Below are positions 1 through 10,700 of a stretch of DNA of 58,007 nucleotides, in pieces. This DNA is from Myxococcales bacterium. Lineage in GTDB: Bacteria; Myxococcota; Kuafuiibacteriia; Kuafuiibacteriales; Kuafuiibacteriaceae. The stretch's first letter is position 1. Every line of letters starts with the position of its first letter. Under the pieces are notes generated by a model. It saw nothing but the letters and a program-made list of their open reading frames with translations. It was not told where the DNA came from and did not search any database. Location of the stretch: assembly GCA_019634385.1 (NCBI GenBank), contig JAHQVK010000099.1:1-58007 (forward strand), in the 5' to 3' direction. Position numbers and translations under genes: made by a program.

Positions 1-2
1 CG

Positions 3-149
3 CATGATCGGGACCTGAACGCGGCCTGTAATCTCAAGATGGCGGCCAGCTCGGCCGTGACAGCACGTGGAGCGGATATAAGACCGTTGGCCCTCGGGTT
101 GGCGGCGGCTGCGTCGAAGCGTGAAGACGGAAAAGCTACTTATAGATAG
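3..149 (+). CDS. tnpB: TnpB (IS200/IS605-family) C-terminal fragment
   Basis: The frame open from the window edge gives 48 residues starting HDRDLNAACNLK and ending in TAG at 147-149. The DRDxNAAxN pattern is the last RuvC-like motif of TnpB/OrfB, the RNA-guided nuclease of IS605-type elements, and carries its third catalytic Asp. Only the C-terminus is inside the window, so whether the gene is intact upstream cannot be told. Seven bases after the stop an R1 element begins, so the usual IS605 right end, which encodes the 3' part of the guide RNA, appears interrupted or displaced. The Ala-rich tail after the motif is typical of TnpB. Confidence 0.75.
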   Translation, partial: HDRDLNAACNLKMAASSAVTARGADIRPLALGLAAAASKREDGKATYR

Positions 150-156
150 GTTTAGC

Positions 157-510
157 TAGATTTGTCTTTGCACTCCGGCTGCGGGGATGACGCCGTAGCC
201 GGAGTTTGTGAGGAGTCGGTCCCGGAGTGAGGGTACTAGCAGGCCATCGGAAAAGTGAGTTAGGCGCTTCGCGGGTCCTTTTTCCGTGGAAGGTCTGGAC
301 CGGCTTCGCCTTTCATCGGTTGCATCCGCCCAGTATGCCCCTCTTCATCCAGAGCGTTCCACGGAAAAGAACCTTCGCGGATCACCCATCCCACTTTTCC
401 GATGGCCTACTAGATGTACCCTGGCGAGGGACCAGAATGGGTGGCGAAAGCACCCTCACAAACGCAGGAAACCAGTCAGAACGCGGTCCAGAGCTTAAAT
501 GTCCTCCCTA
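157..510 (+). mobile_element. R1 element copy a, interrupted by R2
   Basis: A degenerate R1 copy bounded by TA at 157-158 (within CTAG) and TA at 509-510. The left arm has the family signature CTCCGGCTGCGG and GATGACGCCGTA. The right arm has GGTGGCGAAAGC, CAGAACGCGGTCC and a decayed TAAATGTCCTCCC end. Subtracting the R2 insertion at 237-412 leaves about 180 bp, the normal R1 length. The right-hand TA is shared with the following R3 element. Confidence 0.75.
237..412 (+). mobile_element. R2 element copy 1, nested in R1
   Basis: A 176-bp element counted from TA to TA, with terminal inverted repeats AGCAGGCCATCGGAAAAGTG and CACTTTTCCGATGGCCT. It is inserted in the R1 copy at CTAG. A second copy of identical length lies at 40441-40616. 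One reading frame stays open across the whole element in both copies (AGHRKSELGASRVLF onwards). There is no transposase gene, so it behaves as a MITE. Confidence 0.8.
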
Positions 511-687
511 ACAGCCGGTTGATTTGGCCGTGAGTGTAGCTATCAGGCCAGGCTTTTCGTGAAACGCTCTGACGACGAGGCGAGCGTACCTCGCGGTACG
601 TGACTGAGGAGAGATTTCTTGTGGTCAGGACGTTTAACGAAAAGACCGGCCGATAGATGCGTGCAGGGCTAAATCAACCGGCTGCTA
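509..687 (+). mobile_element. R3 element copy 1
   Basis: A 179-bp element from TA (509-510) to TA (686-687). Terminal inverted repeats are ACAGCCGGTTGATTT and AAATCAACCGGCTG. The interior holds long palindromic arms (CTTTTCGTGAAACG against CGTTTAACGAAAAG) and a central GTACCTCGCGGTACG hairpin. Copies of the same length are at 35344-35522 (inverted) and 41403-41581. Its first TA is the last TA of the R1 copy, so it inserted at the R1 edge. Confidence 0.82.
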
Positions 688-899
688 AGAACTCCTGCTA
701 AGAAACTCACCGCAGATGATTTCAGCTTGAATGATCCGCCTTGAAGGGAAGCTAAACGTAGCTAACTGACTGAGGAAGCGTCAAAAATGTTTCGGTATTT
801 TACCGCATTTTCTGGTTATTCTGGAATCTATATAGACTGCGCCTGAGTTTAGCAGCACGACCAAAACCACCGCGAACGAGAGAGGCAGTCAACGGACAA
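688..899. other. Intergenic, no gene seen
   Basis: About 210 bp between R3 and R4. It starts with a 13-14 bp direct repeat (CTGCTAAGAACTC then CTGCTAAGAAACTC, 682-708), and there is an AT-rich patch around 786-835. No frame with convincing coding character. Confidence 0.4.
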
Positions 900-1013
900 T
901 ACGCCAGAAATCACTTGGGTTGAACCCAAGTTCCTGCTTCTACGCGGGGCTAAGCCCCGCTGCGCGACCCCTTGTTGATTCTTACAGAATCAATTCAAGT
1001 GGTCTTTGCTGTA
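900..1013 (+). mobile_element. R4 element copy 1
   Basis: A 114-bp element from TA (900-901) to TA (1012-1013). Its ends are imperfect inverted repeats (CGCCAGAAATCACTTG and CAAGTGGTCTTTGCTG). The interior contains three successive hairpins: GGGTTGAACCC, GCGGGGCTAAGCCCCGC and TTGATTCTTACAGAATCAA. It ends 15 bp past the glgB stop codon. Confidence 0.82.
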
Positions 1014-1028
1014 TAAGATCATACTATA

Positions 1029-2942
1029 TCACGTATCCTGCACGAGATATACTCCAGCGAGTGGCGGCAGCTTCAGACTCAAGCTTTGGGCCTGACCATG
1101 AGATGGAATCATTTCCGCGTCCACGCCCCCCATATTACCTACGCCACTTCCCCCGTAGTAAGTAGCATCAGAGTTAAACACCTCTTTCCAACGACCAGGA
1201 AATGGCACACCCAGGCGATAATGCTCCCGTACAACCGGCGTGTAATTATAAACACATAAAATCAGAGCATCCTCTTCACAGTCACTCTTTCGTAGAAAGG
1301 CTAGGACTGAGCGCTGTCCATCATTAGCCTCAACCCACTCAAATCCCTCTGGATATGTATCCAAACGATGAAGAGCCGGACATTCTTTGTATAGTCGATT
1401 AAGGTCTGAAAAAGCCTGCTTCACACCAGAGTGATAGGGTCCTTCATCAAGAAGATACCAATCTATAGACTGCTCATGACTCCATTCACGCGTCTGACCA
1501 AACTCTCCACCCATGAAACACAGTTTTTTTCCCGGCAGTCCATGCATATATGTAAAGAGAAGACGCAGGTTTGCAAATCGCTGCCATTCATCCCCTGGCA
1601 TCCGATCGATCAGTGCGCCCTTCCCATGAACCACTTCGTCGTGACTCAATGGTAGAACGTAGTTTTCAGTAAATGCATACAGGCCTCGAAAGGTAAGTTC
1701 GCTATGATGAAACTGACGATGAACCGGATCGCAACCCATATACTTCAGTGTGTCGTGCATCCATCCCATATCCCATTTATAGTCAAAACCAAGCCCACCC
1801 TCGTGAACCACCCGGGAAACTTTTGGCCAAGCTGTACTTTCTTCAGCAATGGTAAGAGCACCGGGAAACCGTTCATGTACCAAACGATTCATATCTCTTA
1901 AGAAAGTCATCGCATCTAGGTTTTCATGCCCACCATACTGGTTTGGCACCCATTCTCCAGGCTTCCTCGAATAGTTTAAGTACAACATTGAAGCAACCGC
2001 GTCTACCCGAAGTCCATCCACATGAAACTCATCTAACCAAAAACAAGCACTACTCAGAAGAAAGCTTCGAACTTCGTGGCGACCATAGTTGAAAATTGCG
2101 CTTTTCCAATCCGGATGGTAACCCAAGCGGGGATCCGCGTGCTCATACAAATGAGAACCATCAAAGAATGCTAATCCATGAAGATCCGTTGGAAAATGGG
2201 AGGGTACCCAATCCAAGATGACACCAAATCCAGCCTGATGAAGGCGATCAATGAGATATTTCAAATCTTCTGGGGTTCCGAAACGGCGGGAGGGAGCAAA
2301 GTACCCAGTAGCCTGATAACCCCAAGACCCATAAAATGGATGTTCTGTGATCGGCAGGAGTTCCACGTGCGTAAAATGAAGCTCAGATAGATACCTAACT
2401 AATAATTCTGTCAACTCCCGGTAGGATAAAAATTTTTCGCCGTGTTCTCCTTGCCGATACCAGCTCCCAAGATGCACCTCGTAGATACTAACCGGCTGTT
2501 GGTGCCCCTGAGTTGCTTGGCGGCACTGCATCCAGCCTTGATCTTTCCATTCATAACTATCCTGCCATACGATCGAGGCAGTTGCGGGAGCTAACTCACT
2601 CGCGCGCGCAAATGGATCCGCTTTTTCAACCCAGTACCCACGGTGACGGGAGCGTATATGGAACTTATACAACTCACCGTGTGAAACATCGGGGACGAAG
2701 AGCGCCCAGATACCAGTGGATCGAACCGGTATCAAGACATGAACATCCGGATTCCAGTCATTAAATGATCCAACAACCGAAACTCGTTCGGCCTCCGGCG
2801 CCCAAACGACGAAACGCACCCCCGCCTTACCGTCTACATCGGCCGGTCTTGACCCCAAACATTCATACAGACGGGTATGGGTACCTTCCGCAAACAAATG
2901 GAGGTCGTGATCACCTAAACCACTCATCACTAAGTCATTCAT
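1029..2942 (-). CDS. glgB: 1,4-alpha-glucan branching enzyme
   Basis: Transfers alpha-1,4 glucan segments to alpha-1,6 branch points in cytoplasmic glycogen. 637 residues, the short form lacking the extra N-terminal domain of E. coli GlgB. A CBM48 domain lies at about 40-130 (VRFVVWAPEAERVSVVGSF), then the GH13 barrel with nucleophile D314 in GLRVDAVASMLY, acid/base E367 in TIAEEST and D435 in LSHDEVVHGK, and a C-terminal beta domain. I chose the ATG at 2942, not the longer frame to 3020, because GGAACGGAG lies just upstream and it gives an 8-bp overlap with the treZ stop, implying translational coupling. All catalytic residues are present. An R4 element sits directly downstream. Confidence 0.95.
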   Translation of the reverse strand: MNDLVMSGLGDHDLHLFAEGTHTRLYECLGSRPADVDGKAGVRFVVWAPEAERVSVVGSFNDWNPDVHVLIPVRSTGIWALFVPDVSHGELYKFHIRSRHRGYWVEKADPFARASELAPATASIVWQDSYEWKDQGWMQCRQATQGHQQPVSIYEVHLGSWYRQGEHGEKFLSYRELTELLVRYLSELHFTHVELLPITEHPFYGSWGYQATGYFAPSRRFGTPEDLKYLIDRLHQAGFGVILDWVPSHFPTDLHGLAFFDGSHLYEHADPRLGYHPDWKSAIFNYGRHEVRSFLLSSACFWLDEFHVDGLRVDAVASMLYLNYSRKPGEWVPNQYGGHENLDAMTFLRDMNRLVHERFPGALTIAEESTAWPKVSRVVHEGGLGFDYKWDMGWMHDTLKYMGCDPVHRQFHHSELTFRGLYAFTENYVLPLSHDEVVHGKGALIDRMPGDEWQRFANLRLLFTYMHGLPGKKLCFMGGEFGQTREWSHEQSIDWYLLDEGPYHSGVKQAFSDLNRLYKECPALHRLDTYPEGFEWVEANDGQRSVLAFLRKSDCEEDALILCVYNYTPVVREHYRLGVPFPGRWKEVFNSDATYYGGSGVGNMGGVDAEMIPSHGQAQSLSLKLPPLAGVYLVQDT

Positions 2943-4752
2943 CTTTTTCTCCGTTCCCTTCCTTATTTGGACCATATACCATAAGTCTTGGTCCTCCGAT
3001 TTGCGAGAGATCCTGCTCATTCTTAGATATTGAATTTACGAGATATCTATGGGTATCAAAAATCGCGCCACCTCGCGGTGACCCATCGATAGAACGGGTA
3101 TGATCAGCCCGTAGAAACACCTGTAGAATATGCCCAGATGGCCACCAGCATGTAAAAAATCCATCTTCCTCCGATATTTCCGAAAGTACTGGTGAGCCAT
3201 GGGTCTTGAGTATTTTCCGCAGCCTCAATGCGTCTTCATGCAAACTTCTAATGCTAGAAGCCTCCGGGGTATCCTTGTGCTGTAGACGACTGAGCTCTCG
3301 GGCTGACGGCAGCTGAGGATCAGGAGCTGTCAGCTTGCCACCAAAATCTAAAAACACATCACGTCTACCCTGCCGCAAGCCTTGAACAGCTCGGTGGTCA
3401 TCGAAGCTTGAGAAAAAGTAGAAGGGATTTGTCTCCCCATACTCTTGTCCCATGAACAGAAGGGGTAAGGTCGGAGTCAGTAGACTTAGAGCCAGTGCAA
3501 CCCGGTGCGCTGGAGGGTCTACCAAACCGCCAAATCGGACACCATCACCTCTATTACCCACTCGATCGTGATTTTGCAGAAAAGAGACAAAACAGTCGGG
3601 GGAAAGCTCTTGCACGTTCGTGCCCCACCGACGCTTGCGAAACTCAGAGTAGCCACCATCGAGCACAGCCCCTTGAATGAACGCTCGGGCCACATCTTGA
3701 ACTTTGCCAAAGTCCTGGTAAAAGCCCTGTTGTTCCTCTGTAAACCATGCGTGCAAGGCATGATGTAGATCGTCAGCCCAGAAGGCATGAAGTCCCATGC
3801 CACCATCTCGGACTGGGCGAACCCAACGGGCGCTATTATCATCAGCCTCGGCTATCAGATACAGCGAACGACCAAGATGTTTTGCCGTCCTTGCTACTTG
3901 TTGCGATAGTTCGGCAAGAAAAGGATTCGGAGATCGGTCGAAAATATTGGGTGCCGAATCTAGGCGCAATCCATCTAGGTGATGTTCTTCGAGACACTCA
4001 ATCGCATGCATAATAAAGTAATGCCGAACATCATCAGAGTATGGCCCATCGAAGTTTAGTGCCTGTCCCCAAGGGACGTGATACCTATCTGTGAAATACG
4101 GACCAAAGTTGGAAAGATAGTTACCCTCTGGCCCCAAATGATTATATACTACGTCCAATATAACTGCCAACCCTCGACTATGACATGCGTCTACAAAGCG
4201 ATGTAGGCCGTTTATACCTCCATAGTCTCTCCTAACAGCATACATCTGAACGCCGTCGTAACCCCAATTTCGAGTTTGTGGACGTCCCGGTACCTCAGCT
4301 AAAGGAAGGAGCTCAACCGCTGTAATTCCCAGCCTTAGCAATGCGTCCAGGTGTGCTATGGCAGCGTCGAAAGTCCCCTCCGGTGTAAACGTGCCAATGT
4401 GCAGCTCATAAAAGACAAGCTCATGCTGCTTAATCCCAGTCCAACCCGCGTCCATCCAAGAGTATATCGATTCCACCACCTCAGTAGCCCCGTGAACCCC
4501 ATCTGGTAAACTTCGCGAAGCTGGATCTGGAAGCCAAGGCCCTCCATCAACTGAAATGCGGTATGTACTGCCAAGCCCGACTTCCGCAGTTTCAACCCCA
4601 AAGTAGCCGGTCGTAGTTTCGACGAGGTCAATGACAAATGTCCGAGATGGACCGTATATCTCCGCTCTTACTGCCTTGGCATGCGGGGCCCAGATGACGA
4701 TTCTGACTCGGCCATCAGCCAATCGCGTAGATCCCAGTCTTGGTTTCGACAC
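2935..4752 (-). CDS. treZ: Malto-oligosyltrehalose trehalohydrolase
   Basis: Releases trehalose from maltooligosyl-trehalose, the second step of the TreY/TreZ route from glycogen. 605 residues, usual family length. N-terminal CBM48-like domain (VRIVIWAPHAKAVRAEIYG), then GH13 barrel with nucleophile D265 in LDGLRLDSAPNIF, acid/base E302 in LIAEADDN and D396 in LQNHDRVGNRG. The spacing and the NHDRVGNR signature separate it from GlgB. It is the first gene of a minus-strand pair with glgB and divergent from glgX. The partner TreY is not encoded in the window, so its substrate must be made by a gene elsewhere. Confidence 0.95.
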   Translation of the reverse strand: MSKPRLGSTRLADGRVRIVIWAPHAKAVRAEIYGPSRTFVIDLVETTTGYFGVETAEVGLGSTYRISVDGGPWLPDPASRSLPDGVHGATEVVESIYSWMDAGWTGIKQHELVFYELHIGTFTPEGTFDAAIAHLDALLRLGITAVELLPLAEVPGRPQTRNWGYDGVQMYAVRRDYGGINGLHRFVDACHSRGLAVILDVVYNHLGPEGNYLSNFGPYFTDRYHVPWGQALNFDGPYSDDVRHYFIMHAIECLEEHHLDGLRLDSAPNIFDRSPNPFLAELSQQVARTAKHLGRSLYLIAEADDNSARWVRPVRDGGMGLHAFWADDLHHALHAWFTEEQQGFYQDFGKVQDVARAFIQGAVLDGGYSEFRKRRWGTNVQELSPDCFVSFLQNHDRVGNRGDGVRFGGLVDPPAHRVALALSLLTPTLPLLFMGQEYGETNPFYFFSSFDDHRAVQGLRQGRRDVFLDFGGKLTAPDPQLPSARELSRLQHKDTPEASSIRSLHEDALRLRKILKTHGSPVLSEISEEDGFFTCWWPSGHILQVFLRADHTRSIDGSPRGGAIFDTHRYLVNSISKNEQDLSQIGGPRLMVYGPNKEGNGEKDE

Positions 4753-5283
4753 AACTTCCCGGACCCTGCCCTACACCCGGTGTCAAGTGAAGCTCGCGAC
4801 GTTCGTCTAGGTCTTCGCAGTCAAGGCCCACGGCCATGGAACTCAGGTGAGCCCACATCCCTCAGAATCTGCCAGACAAATGCTAGGGATTGAACAAACT
4901 ACACAGTGCAAGCTCTGCAGACGCTGGTCAAAAGCACACCACTGCTACACAAATTTCTGAGTTTGGGTAGTACCGACACATACGCGTTGGCAACAAGCCT
5001 AAGGATGACTCACCGGACAAGCCCAGGGTTGAGACCTTAGGATCAACTTCTACGAAAGAAGGGATATCACCCCTCTTCAAAGACCGTTCGTAGCACTTAC
5101 CAACCCGCCCTTCCGCCTGATGCACCCACCACCTATATATACAACGTGACCTGCGTATTTATCCGGGCTAGCTTCGCCATACTGGGAAGCACTTGATCGG
5201 TCGGTCTTCGTCGCACACTTGGGATCTCAAGTCACCTTCGATGGACAACGTCCGCACAGATGCAAGGCCAGCAATGCTGAACC
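4753..5283. promoter_or_regulatory. Divergent treZ / glgX intergenic region
   Basis: 531 bp with no convincing gene, expected to hold promoters in both directions. For the plus strand a TATATA at 5134-5139 has a poor -35 (TTCCGC, 5111-5116) at 17-bp spacing. No strong ribosome-binding site precedes glgX, and none of the window's element families occurs here. A 65-codon minus frame at 4928-5125 looks non-coding. Confidence 0.35.
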
Positions 5284-7380
5284 ATGTATAAAGTTAGGCC
5301 AGGTACTGCGTACCCCCTTGGTGCAAATTATGACGGCTCCGGAACCAATTTTTGCATCTTCTCGCGGGTTGCAACAAAAGTTGAGCTCTGCCTTTTTGAA
5401 AGTGACGGAGCCGAAAGCCGAGTTGAATTGCGCGAACGCCATGCTGATTGCTTTCATGGCTATCTCCTTGATGTAGGCCCCGGGAAGCGCTATGGGTATC
5501 GGGTTTATGGTCCCAATGACCCCTCTTCCGGACATCGTTGTAACCCCAAAAAGCTTCTTCTAGATCCCTATGCCTATGCGGTAGATGGAGAAATTCGTTG
5601 GCATCCTGCTGTCTATGACTATCCACGAGACGGGTATGATCGGGATACATCAAACGAGGACAGTGCTCCTTATGTTCCGCGTTCTGTGGTTGTAGATCGT
5701 TCATTCGATTGGCGTGGTGATCAACGTCCAAATATTCCTCTACATGATACGATTATATACGAAACGCACGTCCGCGGCTTCACTGCGCAACACCCCAAAA
5801 TCCCGCAACATCTTCGTGGAACTTATGCAGGCTTGGCTCATCCAGCGGCCATCTCACACTTAAAAAAACTAGGAATCACCGCGGTCGAACTTCTACCTAT
5901 CCATCAATTTTTTCACCGGGAAGAGCTGATAGAAAAAGATCGTATCAACTACTGGGGATATGATCCTTTATGTTACTTTGCACCTCACAACGCCTATGCC
6001 AGTACCAGCGATCCGGTAAAAGAATTTAAACAAATGGTAAAAGATCTGCACGCTGCGGGTCTAGAGATATTCATCGACGTTGTATATAACCATACTTGCG
6101 AGGGTGGACATCTTGGGCCCACCTTGTGCCATCGAGGAATCGATAGTGCCACTTACTATCGGAGACAACCCGAAGACCCGAAACATACCGAAGATTTCTC
6201 GGGAACCGGTAATACTCTAGATACTCGTAGACTCCCCATTGTTCAGATGATTCTCGACTCGCTTCGCTACTGGACCCAGGAGATGCGGGTTGATGGCTTT
6301 CGTTTTGATCTGGCTTCAGCCCTTGTACGAGAATCACCGGGAGTCAGCACAAGAGCCGCTTTCTTGAGCGCTGTGCACCAGGACCCAGCACTCAGAACGG
6401 CCAAACTCATTGCTGAACCATGGGATATTGGAGGTGATGGTTATCTGGTAGGTGGGTTCCCCAGTATTTGGTCCGAATGGAATGGTAAGTTTAGGGACGA
6501 TGTCAGAGATTTTTGGCGAGGCGCAGAGCATAGCCTTCCGGACTTCGCCCGTCGCATAAGTGGCAGTGCCGATCTATTTGAAAGCAGTCTCCGGCTACCA
6601 CAGGCCAGCATCAACTTTGTCACCGCCCACGATGGGTTTTCCCTCCGCGATCTGGTTTCGTACAACAACAAGCACAATCTCGCTAACGGTGAGGACAATA
6701 GAGATGGAGAATCTCACAATCGCAGTTGGAATTGCGGCATAGAGGGGCAAACCGACGATCCTGAGATACTCGAGCTACGTCAACGCCAGCAAAGAAATTT
6801 CCTTGCTACCCTCTTTCTGTCTCAGGGAGTACCCATGCTTCTCGGAGGCGACGAGCTGAGTCGCACCCAAAGAGGTAATAATAATGCCTATAACCAAAAC
6901 AATCCCATCTCGTGGCTCGATTGGGAAAAAATAGATGATCGTTTACTGCGCTTCACCAGCCAACTCATTCATTTACGAAAGCAGCACCCTGTGTTTCGGC
7001 GCCAACGCTGGTTTCCCACCACCACCGTTGCAGATCAGCTGCCAGATCTAGAGTGGTTTACGCCAGACGGCGCAAAAATGACCGAGGCGGACTGGCATGT
7101 AGGTTATGCTAAATCTTTGGGCATCTTCCTTAACGGCACCTCCAATCTAGGCGTAGATCCCGAGGGCCAAACTATCCAGGATGTGAATTTTTATGTTGTG
7201 GTGAACAGCTGGACGGGGCCTCTAGAATTCCTCTTACCGGAGGTGCTTGCCCACCACCACTGGGAGTCAGTGCTTGATACCGCCCAGATTGGTCATGAGT
7301 TTCATAGCCAACCAGTGATCACCGATCGCCCTATTCCGACAGTGGGTCATTCCGTCAAAGTCTTGCGAAGTCTTGAATAG
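5284..7380 (+). CDS. glgX: Glycogen debranching enzyme (isoamylase type)
   Basis: Hydrolyses alpha-1,6 branches of glycogen; called TreX when it works with TreY/TreZ. 698 residues, typical for GH13_11. CBM48 at about 10-100 (YPLGANYDGSGTNFCIFS), barrel with nucleophile D342 in VDGFRFDLAS, E378 in KLIAEPWDIGG and D450 in VTAHDGFSLRD, then a C-terminal beta domain. The YNNKHNLANGEDNRDG stretch is family-typical. The ATG at 5284 is the first residue of the conserved N-terminus, although the site upstream is weak. Divergent from treZ-glgB, so branching, debranching and trehalose release are encoded together. Confidence 0.94.
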   Translation: MYKVRPGTAYPLGANYDGSGTNFCIFSRVATKVELCLFESDGAESRVELRERHADCFHGYLLDVGPGKRYGYRVYGPNDPSSGHRCNPKKLLLDPYAYAVDGEIRWHPAVYDYPRDGYDRDTSNEDSAPYVPRSVVVDRSFDWRGDQRPNIPLHDTIIYETHVRGFTAQHPKIPQHLRGTYAGLAHPAAISHLKKLGITAVELLPIHQFFHREELIEKDRINYWGYDPLCYFAPHNAYASTSDPVKEFKQMVKDLHAAGLEIFIDVVYNHTCEGGHLGPTLCHRGIDSATYYRRQPEDPKHTEDFSGTGNTLDTRRLPIVQMILDSLRYWTQEMRVDGFRFDLASALVRESPGVSTRAAFLSAVHQDPALRTAKLIAEPWDIGGDGYLVGGFPSIWSEWNGKFRDDVRDFWRGAEHSLPDFARRISGSADLFESSLRLPQASINFVTAHDGFSLRDLVSYNNKHNLANGEDNRDGESHNRSWNCGIEGQTDDPEILELRQRQQRNFLATLFLSQGVPMLLGGDELSRTQRGNNNAYNQNNPISWLDWEKIDDRLLRFTSQLIHLRKQHPVFRRQRWFPTTTVADQLPDLEWFTPDGAKMTEADWHVGYAKSLGIFLNGTSNLGVDPEGQTIQDVNFYVVVNSWTGPLEFLLPEVLAHHHWESVLDTAQIGHEFHSQPVITDRPIPTVGHSVKVLRSLE

Positions 7381-7446
7381 CCAAAGGCATCTTGACCTTA
7401 AAGGCCGTCCTTCATACTTGAGGGTCAGTGATAGGAGCGCAATAAC

Positions 7447-7725
7447 GTGGCGGGTAGAACTGAGCGAGTAAATGCTAAGGACCTCATCGACCGAGCAGAC
7501 GGTATTTTTTTTGAGAGCGACGTTGTTCGCTCGTGGTTACAACAGCTAGCCAAGCGTGCGACAGGAACGTTGGAAGCTGCTCAGAAAAACAAGTATTTCG
7601 ACGACGAGTTCAAAGCGGAACTAGATGAGCTAAACGCCATTGTTGCCGCTCTAAACACCGCCACCACCAATCTGGAATGTATTTCTCTGGCCGTTGCCAA
7701 ACGTGAAGGCAAAGCAAGCGCTTAG
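7447..7725 (+). CDS. Small helical protein of unknown function
   Basis: 92 residues, not recognised. GTG start with AGGAG about nine bases upstream (near 7433), which supports a real gene. The sequence is acidic and helical (DLIDRADGIFFESDVV, FKAELDELNAIVAALN), with no signal peptide or membrane segment. It lies 66 bp after glgX on the same strand and is probably cotranscribed. The next gene converges from the right. Confidence 0.7.
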   Translation: MAGRTERVNAKDLIDRADGIFFESDVVRSWLQQLAKRATGTLEAAQKNKYFDDEFKAELDELNAIVAALNTATTNLECISLAVAKREGKASA

Positions 7726-7747
7726 GTCCCGGGGGGCGGGAACGTTA

Positions 7748-10700
7748 TCAACTCCCTAGCCGCCGCAATCGGCGCTGGGCCAGGATGTAGGTGGAATCTT
7801 GGCGATTTCCGTCGTCATTTCGGACCTTGAGGTAGGCGTCCTGCGCAAGCTGCGTGAGCCCCAGACACTCAAGAAGACGGCCCATCAGGTAGTAATCTAC
7901 GTTTAATGGCTTCTCCGTACGCAGCAGATCTAAACGCTGACGGAGCAAAGAGATTGTCTTTTTTGCATCACCCTTTTCTGCATAGAGGGCAGCTAGGGTA
8001 TGTAGAGTTACAGGGTTTTTACCTTCATCCATTGTGTAGGCTTTGCGGGCAAGACTTAGATCCGCCTTACCCACATCACCCCTTAGGAGACTCACCCATG
8101 CCAGGTCGTTGTACACCATGGAGCTCGCCTCTGGCTTTGCTTTTGCCAAAGCCTCAAGCAGATCCTCCGCTTCCGCAAATCGTCCCTGAGCAGTACGTAG
8201 GTTCGCAAGCTGTGTACCTGCGGCTGTGTCCTGGGGATGTTGAAGCATCCATGATTGGACGGAGCTCTCCGCCTGCGACCATCGTTCGAGCGCTGACTGA
8301 CCGGCTACTCTCAGTTGGTACAAAACAAAATTGGTAGGATAACGAGACGCCAGCACCTCAACAAGTGGCAGGGCCAACTGCCACTTGTTATGCACCACCA
8401 AACCCACAAGTAGAGCATGACGTAAAGTATCCCGGAGATCACCTGAGGGGGTTTCTGCGATTTTTTTATCCAACCCCCGCAGATAGTTCCGGTCAGTAGT
8501 CTCACCCGGGCTCATCATCCCAAGAGCCCAAATGGCCGCCTCCCGTTCATGTGGATACTTCCCGACTAATCGCACAAATGGTAGCTGAGAAAAATCTAAC
8601 TCTTCAGATGGCACTGGCTCCGAGTGGGTAAACAACTCACTTGTCCATCGAAGCCATTCGTCCGCGGCCGCTAGATCTTTTGCCCTCAGAGCGTGAAGCG
8701 CCAACTCCGCAAGGCCTTTAAACGAACGTCCCGTGGCGATAACTCGGTAAGAATTGTCCGCATATTTCCTTAGAAACCAGACCGTTACCCTATCGTCACC
8801 CAGGACCGCGCGAACCCGAACCCTCCGAGCTGAAGATTCCGTGACTTCGTATTTGAGGCGGGACATCACATCATCGCGCAGAACTGCTGGGGTCATCCGG
8901 GCGCGATGGGCAGAGCGCCGAACAGCTCCAAACATCTTACTCATCCTCGCTATTTCTGCTTCTCTGCGCTCAACTGACCACTCCTTCGACAATAGTTCCA
9001 AGTCATCAACCTCAAAAGCCCTTCCTTCAAGCAATGGTGCGATCAACCGTTGGACAACACGAACTGGCCCTGTCGAAGACGAAAGTAGCTCGCCAAAGGG
9101 TTTAATGGACCGGAGTCGCACCAGGTGCGGTGGTTCCTGCCCCACTAATTCTCCATCAGCAAAACGATGCTCCCAAACCTCTGCCGCCAAGGCGTACCGA
9201 CCGGTTGACGCTAGTATCGATGTTGCACCATGAAGAATGGTCACGAACTCCTTCGCAGCAGATGTTGATATCTCCCGATCTGTGTCGCCGGAAGCGATAC
9301 CCAGCGTGCTGAGTAACGAATCCACTCCTTCGATGTGACCGTCCAACGCAACTCGTGCGGCAACCATCAGAGTATCTCTTCCCACTGAACGAGGAGCAGT
9401 CTCCACCACGCTCAGCGACTCTTCGATTCGACCAGCTTGGAACAAAACATTGGCCAAGGCTTCATCAAAAGCACTAATTCCAGTATCTTCCCGGAGGCTC
9501 CGATACTCAACAGCCGCTGCTTCCAGAAGAAGTGGATCCTGATGTTGAAGGCCCGATCTATCAATGGCCAACAGATTAGCTAGCTCCACCCGGGCCCGGA
9601 TATGTTGTGGTTCCATAAGTTTGACGTTCGAAAACGCACGAATTGCGCCTTCACGATCATAACCGGGACTATGGAGGCGTCCCACCATATCGTGGGACAA
9701 GACCCGACCAAGTGCGTACTGGGCCAGTACAGAAGGCTTAGCAGCAGCCTTGCGGACTACATCCCTTGCCACTGAGCCCAAGCCTATTTCGACCAGCGCT
9801 AAAGCCAAGCGAGCTTGGTGCTCCGCGCTTTGAGGTGCTTGTGCCGCAACTTTAGCATAGCCAACCAACGCGTCTGAAGTATTTCCCTTGGCCAATTCCC
9901 GTGAATACTGATGATAGAAACGCACCCTAGCCGCTGGCTGATGTGACAACTTTTGAAGCCCCCGAACTAAAGCCACCATATCTTTTGGGCGATATACCGC
10001 AGCACCGGTAGCAAACCGAAACGTCCCGAATAACACTCCCTTTGCTTCATGATACTTGACAGAGAACTCAGCTGGTCCCCAAGAGTGATATTGGTCTTTT
10101 GGCCTCTCAACCAGCCTAAAGCCGGACGGTGGAATAACCTCATAGTTTAGCTCTGCCGTGTACGGTGTACTCAATACAAATGGCTGAGTTCGCCTCGCAA
10201 GCCGCTGGAAAGCGACATTTTGAACCCCAGCACTTTCGGGAAAAGCCACCGCTTCGCGCACGGCAAGGGGGAGCCAGCCAAAGAGGGATGTCGCACGTAG
10301 ATCAACAAATGCACTGTGAATATCCGTAGTCCCGAACCAACTATTCTCAACCTCTACGTTGAACTTTGAAGGTTTACTTAGATCTCGGGGAACATCCCGA
10401 TGTATTTCCACAACCTTACTTGAGCCCAGCTGACTGGATGTATATCTTTGAATATACCCGTCGGTTTTATCCTGGCTGCTTAGTTGCGCGCGAAGATGAG
10501 CCCCTAGCGCCCCTTTGGCCCAGCTTTTTTCCTGAATGCCTAAGCGCCCGTAGTTGGGTAATATCAACCGCCGGTGACCTACGTACTGGTTCTCAGCTAG
10601 CCCCAGGGTCGGAGTGCGAACCAGTTGGTTAGTAGATAGATTGATCGGCAACGCCCAACGACCTTCAAGCGAAGGCGGTAAATAACCGACCGGATAATAT

